Of a DNA stretch of 64,000 bases, positions 12,115 to 19,463 are shown one piece after another (position 1 is the stretch's first letter; the number at the start of each line of letters is the position of its first letter). The notes under the pieces are model-generated. The model was not told the origin of the DNA. It made no database searches and saw only the letters and a program-made list of their open reading frames with translations. Location of the stretch: the NCBI GenBank assembly GCA_016177765.1, contig JACOUP010000001.1, forward strand, positions 83,046-147,045, written 5' to 3'. The DNA comes from Deltaproteobacteria bacterium (lineage in GTDB: Bacteria; UBA10199; JACPAL01; JACOUP01). The position numbers were made by a program, and so were the translations under genes.

Positions 12115-12186
12115 TGGCAGCGGCAGGATTCGAACCTGCGACACGACGGGTATGAACCGTCTGCTCTACCACTGAGCTACGCTGCC
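12115..12186 (-). tRNA. tRNA-Met (CAT), elongator
   Basis: A complete cloverleaf. The acceptor GGCAGCG pairs with CGCTGCC. The anticodon loop is TTCATAC on the stem GACGG/CCGTC. The T arm is GCAGG-TTCGAAT-CCTGC with discriminator A. A fully paired first base pair argues for the elongator, not the initiator; Ile2 (modified CAT) cannot be excluded. CCA is not encoded. der starts 12 nt downstream. Confidence 0.95.
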
Positions 12187-12194
12187 TTTGCAAA

Positions 12195-12223
12195 TTGTTA
12201 CAGAACCTAATCCTGAATGACAA
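12195..12223 (-). promoter_or_regulatory. Candidate tRNA-Met/der promoter
   Basis: TTGTCA (12218-12223), 17-nt spacer, TAACAA (12195-12200), 8 nt before the first base of tRNA-Met. This gives a start essentially at the tRNA 5' end. Confidence 0.5.
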
Positions 12224-13771
12224 TCAAACATTTTTAATCCGAAACATCGCCCCGATCAACCGTACCAACGCCCCCGCCCGGCGGATGAGTCCCGGCACAA
12301 AAAAGAGATCGGCCAGCGCCTTGAGCACCTTGATCCTCGACTCGTTGTAGGAGTACCACCAGAGGTCCTTCATTCCGGCGATCCGGTTGATATGGATATG
12401 GCGCGGTTCGACCAGTTCCAGAAATCCCTGCCTCCCATGGGTTCGGCCGATCCCCGATTCCTTCGGCCCTCCCCATGGGGTTTGCGGGACGGCATAGGTA
12501 TAGACGTTCTCATTGACCGTCACCGTCCCCGCCTCAATTTTTTGGGCGATCTCGGTCCCCTTCCGGATATTCTTCGTCCAAACGGAGGCGGTCAGCCCAA
12601 AACGGGAATCGTTGGCGAGTCGGATCGCCTCTTCTTCCGTTTTGAAGGTCATGATCGGTAAAACAGGCCCGAATGTCTCCTCCTGCATCACCTCCATCCG
12701 GTGATGGACGTTGGTCAAGATCGTCGGTGTATAAAAGTAACCGTTCCTGCCGGTAACTCTGTTCCCACCAACCAAGACCTTCGCCCCTTCTCTCTTGGCC
12801 GATTCGACCTGTTGCTCCACGTTTTTTAGTTGGGATTCATTGGTCAACGGCCCGACATCGGTATTTGGATCGATCCCTTCACCGATCCGGAGTTGCCGCG
12901 TCTTCTGAACGCATTTTTGAATAAACGATTCGGCGATCGATTCGTGGAGATACAACCTTTCAACGGAGGCACAGACCTGACCGCAGTTGGTAAAGGCCCC
13001 CCAGACCGCCGCGCTGGAGGCGGTTTCCAGGTCGGCATCCGGCAGGACCACCATCGGGTCCTTGCCCCCCAGTTCTAGAACCACCGGTGTCAGTGTCTTT
13101 GAGGCCATCTCCATCACCTTCCGGCCAACCCCCACACTCCCGGTAAAAATGATTTTCTGGACGCCGGCCTGGACAAGGGCGGCGCCGGTCTGGGAGTCCC
13201 CGGTCACCACGGTCAGAACCCCTTTTGGCAAGCCGACCGCATCAAAGATCTCCTGGATCTTGAGCCCGATCAGAGAGGTGATCCCGGCCGGTTTTAACAC
13301 CACCGTATTGCCGGCCGCGAGGGCCATGATCGTTTGGCCGCACGGGATGGAAAACGGAAAATTCCAGGGGGCGATGATGCCAACGACCCCCAGCGGGGCA
13401 AATTCGATAAAACTTTGTCTCCCCATAAAGTTCCATTTCCCCAGCCAGACCTTCTCGCGCCTCAAGATTTTTTCCGCATTCCTGGCAAAATAGGTGGCAA
13501 GATCCATCACCGGAACGATATCCGCAGAAATTGATTCAGCCAGAGGCTTGCCGTTTTCTTTTGTAATCACCGCGGCAATCTCATCCCTATGGGTCCCTAT
13601 ATAATCGCGGGCCGCGAGGAGCTGTTTTCCCCTCTCCTTAAAGGAAAGTTTCGACCAGAAGGCAAACGCCTCACGGGCCTTGGCCACCGTCCCCCGGACC
13701 TCTTCCGGTGTCGTCACCGGGACCTCTCCCAACGATTCTAACGTCGCCGGATTGCGACAGAGGATCTTCAT
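12224..13771 (-). CDS. NAD(P)-dependent aldehyde dehydrogenase
   Basis: 515 residues from the ATG at 13771 (MKILCRNPATLE), which overlaps the meaB stop (ATGA). Typical ALDH fold: cofactor motifs APWNFPFSIP and FTGSVGVGRKV, catalytic Glu in LELGGKDP and catalytic Cys in NCGQVCAS. It resembles the succinate-semialdehyde/aromatic-aldehyde branch, but the substrate cannot be fixed by eye. About 40 C-terminal residues beyond the fold are hydrophobic and basic (ALADLFFVPGLIRRAGALVRL), suggesting membrane association as in long-chain aldehyde dehydrogenases. Coupling to meaB may only be operonic convenience. Confidence 0.93.
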   Translation of the reverse strand: MKILCRNPATLESLGEVPVTTPEEVRGTVAKAREAFAFWSKLSFKERGKQLLAARDYIGTHRDEIAAVITKENGKPLAESISADIVPVMDLATYFARNAEKILRREKVWLGKWNFMGRQSFIEFAPLGVVGIIAPWNFPFSIPCGQTIMALAAGNTVVLKPAGITSLIGLKIQEIFDAVGLPKGVLTVVTGDSQTGAALVQAGVQKIIFTGSVGVGRKVMEMASKTLTPVVLELGGKDPMVVLPDADLETASSAAVWGAFTNCGQVCASVERLYLHESIAESFIQKCVQKTRQLRIGEGIDPNTDVGPLTNESQLKNVEQQVESAKREGAKVLVGGNRVTGRNGYFYTPTILTNVHHRMEVMQEETFGPVLPIMTFKTEEEAIRLANDSRFGLTASVWTKNIRKGTEIAQKIEAGTVTVNENVYTYAVPQTPWGGPKESGIGRTHGRQGFLELVEPRHIHINRIAGMKDLWWYSYNESRIKVLKALADLFFVPGLIRRAGALVRLIGAMFRIKNV

Positions 13772-14709
13772 AGATTGATCTTGGCGAGGATCTTCGCCAC
13801 CAACTCGTAAGGGTTCTCCCATACTCCCTCCTTGTTCATCCTCCGTTGCAGGCGGGGACGCAGTTCATCCAGAAGGATCTCCCTCGCCTCCTCCTGAAAA
13901 AGGGCCTTTCTCTTTTTTCCCTTTTCCGGACCCGACCGGCTCTTTTCATGTCTTCGAATCTCCTGGAGAAGTTCTCCGATCCCGATCTCTTTGGTCGCCT
14001 GAACCAGCAAGACAGGAGGTTTCCAGGGTGTGCCACCCGAGGGGGCTTCGCCTCTTTTCTTTGTTTCCTCACCAAGTTGCAACATCGCCATTAGTTCTGC
14101 CTGGATCTGGCCCGCCCCATCCCGGTCTGCCTTGTTGACGACAAAAATATCCGCTATTTCTAAAATTCCCGCCTTCATTGTCTGGATCGTATCCCCCGAT
14201 TCCGGAGTCAAAACAACCAGTGTTGTGTCGGCCACCTCCATAATATCCAGTTCCGTCTGCCCGACACCGACCGTCTCCACAATCACGATATCCATTCCGA
14301 AGGCGTCGTAGAGTTTAACTACCTCACGGGTTGCGCGTGAGAGGCCGCCGCGGCTCCCGCGGCTTCCGAGACTCCGGATAAAGACTGCCTCATCGGTCGC
14401 ATGGTCCTGCATCCGGATCCGGTCCCCCAAAACCGCCCCGCCGGAAAAGGGGCTGGAGGGGTCGATCGCGACGATCCCGATCTTTTTCCCTTCTGCCCGG
14501 AGGTTCTTTGTCAGTTTATCAACGAGCGTGCTCTTTCCGGAACCTGGTGGTCCGGTCACCCCGATGGTGGTGGCCTGGCCACAATGCTTTTGGATCTCTG
14601 CCATCAGGGCCAAATGACCGTTCGATCGGTTCTCGACCAGGGTGATCACCCGTGCCAGCGCCGCCTTGTCACCGGAGAGCATTTTTTTGATCAGTTCCCG
14701 CGAGGACAT
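13768..14709 (-). CDS. meaB: Methylmalonyl-CoA mutase-associated GTPase MeaB
   Basis: G3E-type GTPase that loads and protects the B12-dependent acyl-CoA mutase. 313 residues from the ATG at 14709. It has the P-loop GPPGSGKST (about residue 47), the Mg/switch region DPSSPFSGGAVLGDRIRM, ETVGVGQTE and NKADRDGAGQ. The typical ArgK/MeaB start SSRELIKKMLSGDKAALAR supports the ATG over a TTG at 14748. No Shine-Dalgarno lies close by; a -10 box ends 10 nt upstream. No mutase gene is present in the window. A palindromic repeat adds SGGTPWK in the loop after NKAD (about residue 210). Confidence 0.94.
   Translation of the reverse strand: MSSRELIKKMLSGDKAALARVITLVENRSNGHLALMAEIQKHCGQATTIGVTGPPGSGKSTLVDKLTKNLRAEGKKIGIVAIDPSSPFSGGAVLGDRIRMQDHATDEAVFIRSLGSRGSRGGLSRATREVVKLYDAFGMDIVIVETVGVGQTELDIMEVADTTLVVLTPESGDTIQTMKAGILEIADIFVVNKADRDGAGQIQAELMAMLQLGEETKKRGEAPSGGTPWKPPVLLVQATKEIGIGELLQEIRRHEKSRSGPEKGKKRKALFQEEAREILLDELRPRLQRRMNKEGVWENPYELVAKILAKINL
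14026..14038. repeat. GGGTGAWTCACCC-family palindrome in meaB
   Basis: Variant core GGGTGTGCCACCC, translated within EAPSGGTPWKPP of MeaB. Confidence 0.65.
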
Positions 14710-14719
14710 GGCGACTTTT

Positions 14720-14748
14720 TCTATAATCTCCTTGCCGGACCAACGCAA
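14720..14748 (-). promoter_or_regulatory. Candidate meaB promoter, leaderless geometry
   Basis: TTGCGT (14743-14748), 17-nt spacer, TATAGA (14720-14725), then 10 nt to the ATG. It interlocks with the divergent promoter of the 14767 gene. Confidence 0.5.
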
Positions 14749-14760
14749 ATCAATTTAAAT
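14732..14760 (+). promoter_or_regulatory. Candidate promoter of the 14767 gene, leaderless geometry
   Basis: TTGCCG (14732-14737), 17-nt spacer, TTAAAT (14755-14760), then 6 nt (ACCCCC) to the ATG, so transcription would begin at the start codon itself. Confidence 0.5.
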
Positions 14761-14766
14761 ACCCCC

Positions 14767-15426
14767 ATGTATCAAACTCTCCTCGATTCCATCTCCCAGA
14801 TTCCTGGTATCCGGATCATCAAACGTGGCTGGCGTCTCCCGATTTTGATCATTCCTCCGGAACAGCTCACCATCATCCCCCCCCTTTTTTTACGCCTTGT
14901 CTCTCTCTTCATCGATAGCCAAGGGTCACTCCATTACGAACTGAACAGCCCCGGTTATGCCCGTTTCCCCTGGGGTTTCGAGTTTTGGCGGGTCCTGTTT
15001 AACCCCAAGCGGCATTTTCTGAAACTTCCGGAAAAGATGATCCAGACCAGTTTTCTGAAATCGGAGAAAAATCTGATCGGCGGGGTCCATTTTACCTTTG
15101 ATCCGAAAACAAGGGGGATTGAGGTCCAGAACATTGGGGTCCTCTCGCGAAAGGATTTTGCAAAAAGGTGCCAGGCACCGGAGGAAATAGGGTGGTTCAC
15201 CCAAAGGGACAAGGCGTTTGCCACACTGCATCAGGAGTTTGACCGATTTTCCCATCACGTCGGGGCCCGGTCGGCCATCTGCTCCACCTTGACCATCCCC
15301 GCCGAAAAACTGGCCCGGTTTGGCTGGAAAAAGATCAAACTCCTCAGTTTTACCCAGAAACTTCGTTATGGGTGGTCGTCATTCCCGATTCAGGGGCAAG
15401 ACCATTACCTAAAAAACTTTATATAA
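14767..15426 (+). CDS. Hypothetical protein
   Basis: 219 residues starting MYQTLLDSISQIPG. Family not recognised. No signal peptide. A weakly hydrophobic segment (LTIIPPLFLRLVSLFID, about residues 33-50) is followed by a mixed alpha/beta, aromatic-rich region. The open frame continues upstream into meaB antisense sequence, but the ATG at 14767 sits right behind a promoter-like pair and is the natural start. It is divergent from meaB. A GTGCCAGGCAC palindrome falls inside the frame at 15168 (encoding RCQAP), and a longer hairpin of the same type follows the stop. Confidence 0.65.
   Translation: MYQTLLDSISQIPGIRIIKRGWRLPILIIPPEQLTIIPPLFLRLVSLFIDSQGSLHYELNSPGYARFPWGFEFWRVLFNPKRHFLKLPEKMIQTSFLKSEKNLIGGVHFTFDPKTRGIEVQNIGVLSRKDFAKRCQAPEEIGWFTQRDKAFATLHQEFDRFSHHVGARSAICSTLTIPAEKLARFGWKKIKLLSFTQKLRYGWSSFPIQGQDHYLKNFI
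15168..15178. repeat. GTGCCAGGCAC short palindrome (in gene)
   Basis: Eleven-base palindrome in the 14767 gene. The same sequence forms both arms of the hairpin at 15443-15480. Confidence 0.6.
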
Positions 15427-15442
15427 ATCAGTATGTTATACT

Positions 15443-15480
15443 CGTGCCTGGCACCAGCCCTCCCTTTTGTGCCAGGCACG
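15443..15480. repeat. Hairpin of two GTGCCWGGCAC palindromes
   Basis: Arms CGTGCCTGGCAC and GTGCCAGGCACG separated by 14 nt (a 12-bp stem), 17 nt after the stop of the 14767 gene. Each arm is itself palindromic. No U-tract follows, so a terminator role is uncertain. Confidence 0.6.
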
Positions 15481-15591
15481 ATTGTAAGTAGCTGAAATGG
15501 CTGTATTTTTGAAACCAACCCCCCACCGCAACTCGGCTGGTCTCCCCTCCCGATAATAGGGGTGTAAAACGAACCTAAAAAAGGGGGATTT

Positions 15592-16746
15592 ATGGGTGGC
15601 ATGAAACCTTTACAGATTGTCCTGACGGTCGTCGCGGTTGTGGTGGCGATCGTCGCGGTTGTCTTGTGGATCCTCTGTCCTCCGGCCGGGGCTGGGGCCT
15701 CAGCTGGGGCGATGGCGACCGCTGATGCCGCCGCCGGTACTGCAGCTGTGGCACCAGCGGCCGGGGCCGGGGCCGCGGCGCCAGCAGCTGGAGCGGCGAT
15801 AGTGCCAGCCGCGACTGTCCCTGCAGTTCCAGCGGCGACAGCCGGTGCCGCCGGGGGAACGGCCATGGTACCAGGGACCGCAGTAGCCGTTGCTCCAGGG
15901 GCCGCCCCATTAGCGGCTGGTGGTGGTGCTGCTGTCGTTGAAGGGGCCGCCGTTGCAACTCCCGCTGCCACCTCATTAGCCGCTCCAGCAGCAGCTCCTG
16001 CTACTACTACATTAGCGGCCGCTCCGGCAGCTCCTGCTGCGGTACCAGCCGCCGCCCCAGCTGTAACGACAACTGAAGTTGCTGCTAAAGGAACCGTTGC
16101 CACAGTCACCGTAGAAAAAGGGGGTGCCGGAACCGCTATTGCTAGTGGTACCAGCGGCGGCGGTTCAGGGGCTGTTGCCCCAGGTGGTACTGCCGCTACC
16201 AGTAGTGTAAACGGTGGTGGCGAACTGGCGGCCGCCTCAGCACCGGTACCTCCAGGGGGGGCACCAGTTCCAGCCACGGCCCCAACTCCTGCCGGGGTAC
16301 CTGCCTCGGCACCGGCGCCAACCGGTCCCGCTTCGGCCACAGGCCCCACAGCCCCTGGCGGAACACCAACTGCGTCGGCAACTCCTCCTTCAGGGACACC
16401 CGCTCCCGGCACCGCGCCGGCAGGGAGTGCCCCAACGACCGGACCAGGCGCCCCTTATGACAAGGCCCTCAATCCGGGCGGGTACAAAACGGCTTATGGG
16501 TACTATGCAAACGGCCCCTCCCAGCTTGGGACATCAACACGGTACACCTTGCAGGGGGTTGGTGCGTGGGGAGGACTGGTCAGTTCTGGCGGGAATGCCG
16601 CCACGGCGCTACAGGGGAGTGAACAGGCCCAGCAACAGGAAGCAGACGCAAGGGCGGACGGCAAGGTTAAGGATGGTCCTGCCTACGACAGCTTCGCCGT
16701 CTCTGACAGGCGTGTCAGTGGTGCCGGCGGGCGCGGCTACGTGTAA
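15592..16746 (+). CDS. Membrane-anchored Ala/Gly/Pro/Thr-rich low-complexity protein
   Basis: 384 residues. One N-terminal transmembrane helix (IVLTVVAVVVAIVAVVLWIL, about residues 9-28) is followed by roughly 270 residues made almost only of Ala, Gly, Pro, Thr, Val and Ser. The C-terminal 95 residues are ordinary: aromatic/Gly-rich (YKTAYGYYANGP), then a charged Gln/Asp stretch ending GGRGYV. A strong purine-rich ribosome site (AAAAAGGGGGA) 5 nt before the ATG supports this strand; the long antisense frame has no such signal. The protein probably spans the periplasm or cell surface from an inner-membrane anchor. Codon choice follows GCN/GGN/CCN, so the DNA is strongly biased. A hairpin terminator follows. 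Family not recognised. Confidence 0.8.
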   Translation: MGGMKPLQIVLTVVAVVVAIVAVVLWILCPPAGAGASAGAMATADAAAGTAAVAPAAGAGAAAPAAGAAIVPAATVPAVPAATAGAAGGTAMVPGTAVAVAPGAAPLAAGGGAAVVEGAAVATPAATSLAAPAAAPATTTLAAAPAAPAAVPAAAPAVTTTEVAAKGTVATVTVEKGGAGTAIASGTSGGGSGAVAPGGTAATSSVNGGGELAAASAPVPPGGAPVPATAPTPAGVPASAPAPTGPASATGPTAPGGTPTASATPPSGTPAPGTAPAGSAPTTGPGAPYDKALNPGGYKTAYGYYANGPSQLGTSTRYTLQGVGAWGGLVSSGGNAATALQGSEQAQQQEADARADGKVKDGPAYDSFAVSDRRVSGAGGRGYV

Positions 16747-16762
16747 ATAAAACGAACCTTGG

Positions 16763-16798
16763 AAGGCCCCTTTTCTGTAGAGGAAAGGGGCCTTTTCT
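16763..16798 (+). terminator. Rho-independent terminator
   Basis: Stem AAGGCCCCTTT / AAAGGGGCCTT with a short loop and a TTTTCTT tail, 16 nt after the stop of the Ala-rich gene. It is immediately followed by the -10 box of the next gene. Confidence 0.8.
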
Positions 16799-16800
16799 TA

Positions 16801-16806
16801 TATAAT
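16801..16806 (+). promoter_or_regulatory. -10 box before the 16818 gene
   Basis: A perfect TATAAT ends 11 nt before the ATG at 16818. No good -35 is visible because the terminator occupies that position. Confidence 0.4.
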
Positions 16807-16817
16807 CGAATCGCTCT

Positions 16818-17426
16818 ATGGCGAATCCCCTTCACGAAATCTGGCAAAAGGTCGAACCGAAGGTCAAAAAGGGGAATAAAGATTACATTCAATACCTGGA
16901 ACAGGACCTGATTTTTCTCTACCGCTCGCAGTTTGCCGATAACCGGAAATGCACGCTGGATGAATGGAAAAAGGGCTTCCGCGACAGCCTCCAAAAAGAT
17001 GGAACCTATCTCGTTTCTTATGAGCAGTTTTTGGCCAAGGCGCGTTACTACAATGAAAAGATGCCGACCTCCCCTCCCTTTGATCCCGACTCGATCAAAG
17101 AAGGCCCTTGGAAGGAATCCGACCTGGATCAACTTTTTCAGCGGAAAATAAAACCGGAGACCCTCTACACCGACGAGGAATGGGCCGCCATCAAAGAAAA
17201 ACTAAGGAAGATGTTTCCCCAAAAAGAGGGGTGGCTCCTGATGAACCCCCTCTTCAAGAAGGAATTGAAATATATCCTGGAGACCTACCCCTCCGTGATG
17301 CGCCAACGGGCGATCAACATCCAAAAAGAAAAGCTATCGGGCGGAAAAAGCAGTTTTACCCTGGGAACCGACCCGTCAAAGGGAATCGTTCAAAGATTTC
17401 GGAAATTCCTTCGCTTCGGAAGCTGA
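16818..17426 (+). CDS. Hypothetical protein
   Basis: 202 residues, acidic/basic, mostly helical, without signal peptide or membrane segment. Features are two WKxx segments (DEWKKGFRDSLQKDG, DEEWAAIKEKLRKMF) and many Lys/Tyr. Family not recognised. The start ATG has no Shine-Dalgarno; TATAAT lies 11 nt upstream. The 3' end overlaps the convergent lapA gene by 51 bp, with both frames open. It is probably a genuine cytoplasmic protein of unknown role. Confidence 0.65.
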   Translation: MANPLHEIWQKVEPKVKKGNKDYIQYLEQDLIFLYRSQFADNRKCTLDEWKKGFRDSLQKDGTYLVSYEQFLAKARYYNEKMPTSPPFDPDSIKEGPWKESDLDQLFQRKIKPETLYTDEEWAAIKEKLRKMFPQKEGWLLMNPLFKKELKYILETYPSVMRQRAINIQKEKLSGGKSSFTLGTDPSKGIVQRFRKFLRFGS

Positions 17427-17744
17427 CCCTATACTCTCGTCCCGCAAAGCCTCCACCTCTTTTTCCAAATCCTTAATCCTCTTTCGATGGGCCCGTGTCG
17501 CGAGCGACCGGTAAAAGGAAGGAAGGGCCTGGATGAGGGAGAGGGAGACAATCCCCAGACAAAAAGCGGCAATCATCACAAAACCGGCCGGCAGGGGTAC
17601 CGACCGGAGGGCGATCAGCCCCGGGATGCTGAATTTAAAGACCATCGGGTAATTGAAGGTTTCGCTGTCCAGATTGCAGTAGAGAAAATTAAGTGTGGTA
17701 AAGACAACCAGCGAGAGGACCAGGGCGAACAGGAATTTTCTCAT
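17376..17744 (-). CDS. LapA-family (DUF1049) inner-membrane protein
   Basis: 122 residues from MRKFLFALVL. Two transmembrane helices are visible: an N-terminal one (about 3-25) and PAGFVMIAAFCLGIVSLSLI (about 52-72). A cytoplasmic coiled-coil tail follows (RIKDLEKEVEALRDE). This is the LapA/DUF1049 layout; in E. coli LapA partners LapB/FtsH in LPS regulation. The ATG overlaps the HIT-gene stop (ATGA), although an in-frame ATG lies 15 nt upstream. In many Proteobacteria lapA follows rpsA-ihfB, consistent with this neighbourhood. Confidence 0.8.
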   Translation of the reverse strand: MRKFLFALVLSLVVFTTLNFLYCNLDSETFNYPMVFKFSIPGLIALRSVPLPAGFVMIAAFCLGIVSLSLIQALPSFYRSLATRAHRKRIKDLEKEVEALRDESIGSASEAKEFPKSLNDSL

Positions 17745-18241
17745 CGTCGTCCCCTCCACTCTCTGGCCAAAAGATCGTAACTCTCTTTAATATGCTGGGG
17801 CATCTGTTTCGTGGAGGCCAAGACCGGCATGAAATTGGTATCCGCCTCCCAGCGCGGAACGATGTGAAAATGAATATGGTCGGCAATCCCGGCCCCTGCC
17901 AGTCTTCCCTGGTTGATGCCAATATTGAAACCGTCAGGATGAAGGGTCTTCTTCAACCGGACCACCGCCTCCTGGATCGTCTGCGTTACTTCCAGCATTT
18001 CATCGTTCCGCAGACCGGTTATTTCCGACAGATGCCGCCGGGGAACGACCATGAGATGACCATTATTATAAGGGTACTTGTTCAGGACGACAAAACAGGA
18101 GTTCTTGCGGGCCAAGACCAGATTCTTTTTATCCTTTTTTTCACGAACCATCCGGCAAAAGACACAACCCTTGGGTGAATCACCCCTGGGTTTCTTGCCC
18201 AGGATGAACTCCATCCTCCATGGGGCCCAGAGAACTTTCAT
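17741..18241 (-). CDS. HIT-family nucleotide hydrolase/phosphorylase
   Basis: 166 residues. The histidine triad HIHFHIVPRW (about residues 121-130) is complete, and a zinc-type CVFC lies near residues 26-29. The start MKVLWAPWRMEFI matches the Ap4A-phosphorylase-like bacterial HIT group, which cleaves diadenosine polyphosphates or nucleotide-phosphoramidates; the exact substrate is not readable. A palindromic repeat inserts PRGDSPK just before the CxxC. It lies between ihfB (5-bp gap) and lapA (4-bp overlap), apparently in the rpsA operon. Confidence 0.92.
   Translation of the reverse strand: MKVLWAPWRMEFILGKKPRGDSPKGCVFCRMVREKKDKKNLVLARKNSCFVVLNKYPYNNGHLMVVPRRHLSEITGLRNDEMLEVTQTIQEAVVRLKKTLHPDGFNIGINQGRLAGAGIADHIHFHIVPRWEADTNFMPVLASTKQMPQHIKESYDLLAREWRGRR
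18173..18185. repeat. GGGTGAWTCACCC palindrome in HIT gene
   Basis: Consensus core GGGTGAATCACCC with flanking CCTT/CTGG arms, encoding RGDSPK next to the zinc-binding CxxC. Confidence 0.75.
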
Positions 18242-18246
18242 CGGAT

Positions 18247-18543
18247 TTAACCCTTGGGGGAACCACCCTTGTTGAGCCGCTCCTTCAGTTCCTTTCCCGC
18301 CTTGAAGAAGGGGACCTTGCGGAGATCGATGGAGACCTTGGCGCCGGATTTTGGATTTCTCCCAACCCTTGGTTCACGGACCCGGATCTCGAAGGTGCCG
18401 AACCCACGAATCTCGATCCGGTCGCCGCCGGAGAGGGCCTCGGTCATCCGGTCAAAGATGGTGTCAATGATCGTATCGACGTCCCTGTGGGACAGATGAG
18501 AGAGCTTCTTGTCGAGACTGTTAACGAGATCGCTTTTGTTCAT
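18247..18543 (-). CDS. ihfB: Integration host factor / HU beta-type subunit
   Basis: 98 residues of the bacterial histone-like fold. The DNA-binding arm is PRVGRNPKSGAKV (about residues 59-71), and FGTFEIRVREPR precedes it as in IHF-beta. The partner alpha-type gene is at 30987. The last residues (KGGSPKG) are encoded by the GGGTGA palindrome family, which runs to the stop codon. It lies between sppA and the HIT gene downstream of rpsA, the usual ihfB position. Confidence 0.93.
   Translation of the reverse strand: MNKSDLVNSLDKKLSHLSHRDVDTIIDTIFDRMTEALSGGDRIEIRGFGTFEIRVREPRVGRNPKSGAKVSIDLRKVPFFKAGKELKERLNKGGSPKG
18256..18268. repeat. GGGTGAWTCACCC-family palindrome at ihfB 3' end
   Basis: Core GGGGGAACCACCC supplies the final codons of ihfB (GGSPKG). 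Confidence 0.7.
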
Positions 18544-18564
18544 ACCCAGCTCCTTTTTAATTTT

Positions 18565-19449
18565 CTACCATTGGTAAACAGGTAAAACTCCTCCAGCCGA
18601 GGCCTGCAACAAAGAGCGGTTCAAGACCTGACGGAGTCCGGAGGAAGCGTCACCCAAGAGATAGTCCAGCAGGCCTTCTTTCTCTTTCGGAACGGTCACC
18701 ACCTTGGGTTCCCCCTTGATTCCGGCAAGCTCCCCCGCCTTTTTGTAAGCCGCCTCCAAAGAGCCGAGTTGATCAACCAGTTTTTTCCTCAAAGCCTCCC
18801 TGCCGGTAAAGACGCGCCCATCCGCAATCGCCTCCACCTCTTCCGCAGAGAGTCCCCGCCCCGCCGCCACCGCCTCCTTGAACTGGGCATGCATATCTTT
18901 TAAAATAGCCTCCAACATCCCTTTTTCCTCCGGGGTCATCGGACGGATCGGCGACCCGATGTCTTTATAGGTCCCACTCTTCAGGGTCTCCCTCTTCAGG
19001 CGAACCCACTTGAGGATATCCTCCACATTCAGGTATTCCAGACGAACTCCGATACTGCCGGTGATCGTTCCGGGATTGGCCACAATCCAGTCGGCAGGGG
19101 CCGCGAGATAATAGCCACCGGAGGCGGCTACTGTTCCCATAGAGATGACAACCTTTTTCGATTTTTCCCGGAGACGGGAGACGGCATCGTGGATCTCCTG
19201 GGAAGCGGCGACTGTCCCTCCGGGGGAATTGACCCGGATCACAACCGCCTTCAGGTCATCACGGTCGTAAACCTTGGCAAACTGCTTGAGGATCGGTTGC
19301 GCTTCATAAAGGGGGCCTTCGATTTCAATGAGCGCCAGATCCCCTCCGAGGGGGATAGAAGGACTCCCAAACAAGGCAAAAACGGCCATCCCCAAGACCA
19401 CAAAGGCCGCCCCCCCCAACAACAGAAACCAGAGCCAGAATTTCTTCAT
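18565..19449 (-). CDS. sppA: Signal peptide peptidase SppA
   Basis: 294 residues from MKKFWLWFLLLGG; a TTG 18 nt upstream, overlapping the rpsA stop, is an alternative start. An N-terminal membrane anchor is followed by a S49 protease domain. VVIRVNSPGGTVAASQEI is the classical region, the nucleophile Ser lies in ASGGYYLAAPAD and the catalytic Lys in the SIGVRLEYLNV / LKSGTYKDIG region. The short form (about 300 residues) is the bacterial half-length type that forms octamers. It degrades leftover signal peptides in the inner membrane. Confidence 0.93.
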   Translation of the reverse strand: MKKFWLWFLLLGGAAFVVLGMAVFALFGSPSIPLGGDLALIEIEGPLYEAQPILKQFAKVYDRDDLKAVVIRVNSPGGTVAASQEIHDAVSRLREKSKKVVISMGTVAASGGYYLAAPADWIVANPGTITGSIGVRLEYLNVEDILKWVRLKRETLKSGTYKDIGSPIRPMTPEEKGMLEAILKDMHAQFKEAVAAGRGLSAEEVEAIADGRVFTGREALRKKLVDQLGSLEAAYKKAGELAGIKGEPKVVTVPKEKEGLLDYLLGDASSGLRQVLNRSLLQASAGGVLPVYQW

Positions 19450-19463
19450 CAAGAGTGACCCAC

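Noticed and set aside
12103..12144. Longer der start reading through tRNA-Met (MSQVRILPLPHFIY)
   Set aside because: These residues are translated tRNA sequence; family proteins start at MKPIVALVGRPN.
15405..16412. 335-codon open frame antisense to the Ala-rich gene
   Set aside because: Open only because GCN/GGN/CCN codons read as Ala/Gly/Trp-free codons on the other strand; no ribosome site, and the sense frame has signal anchor, Shine-Dalgarno and terminator.
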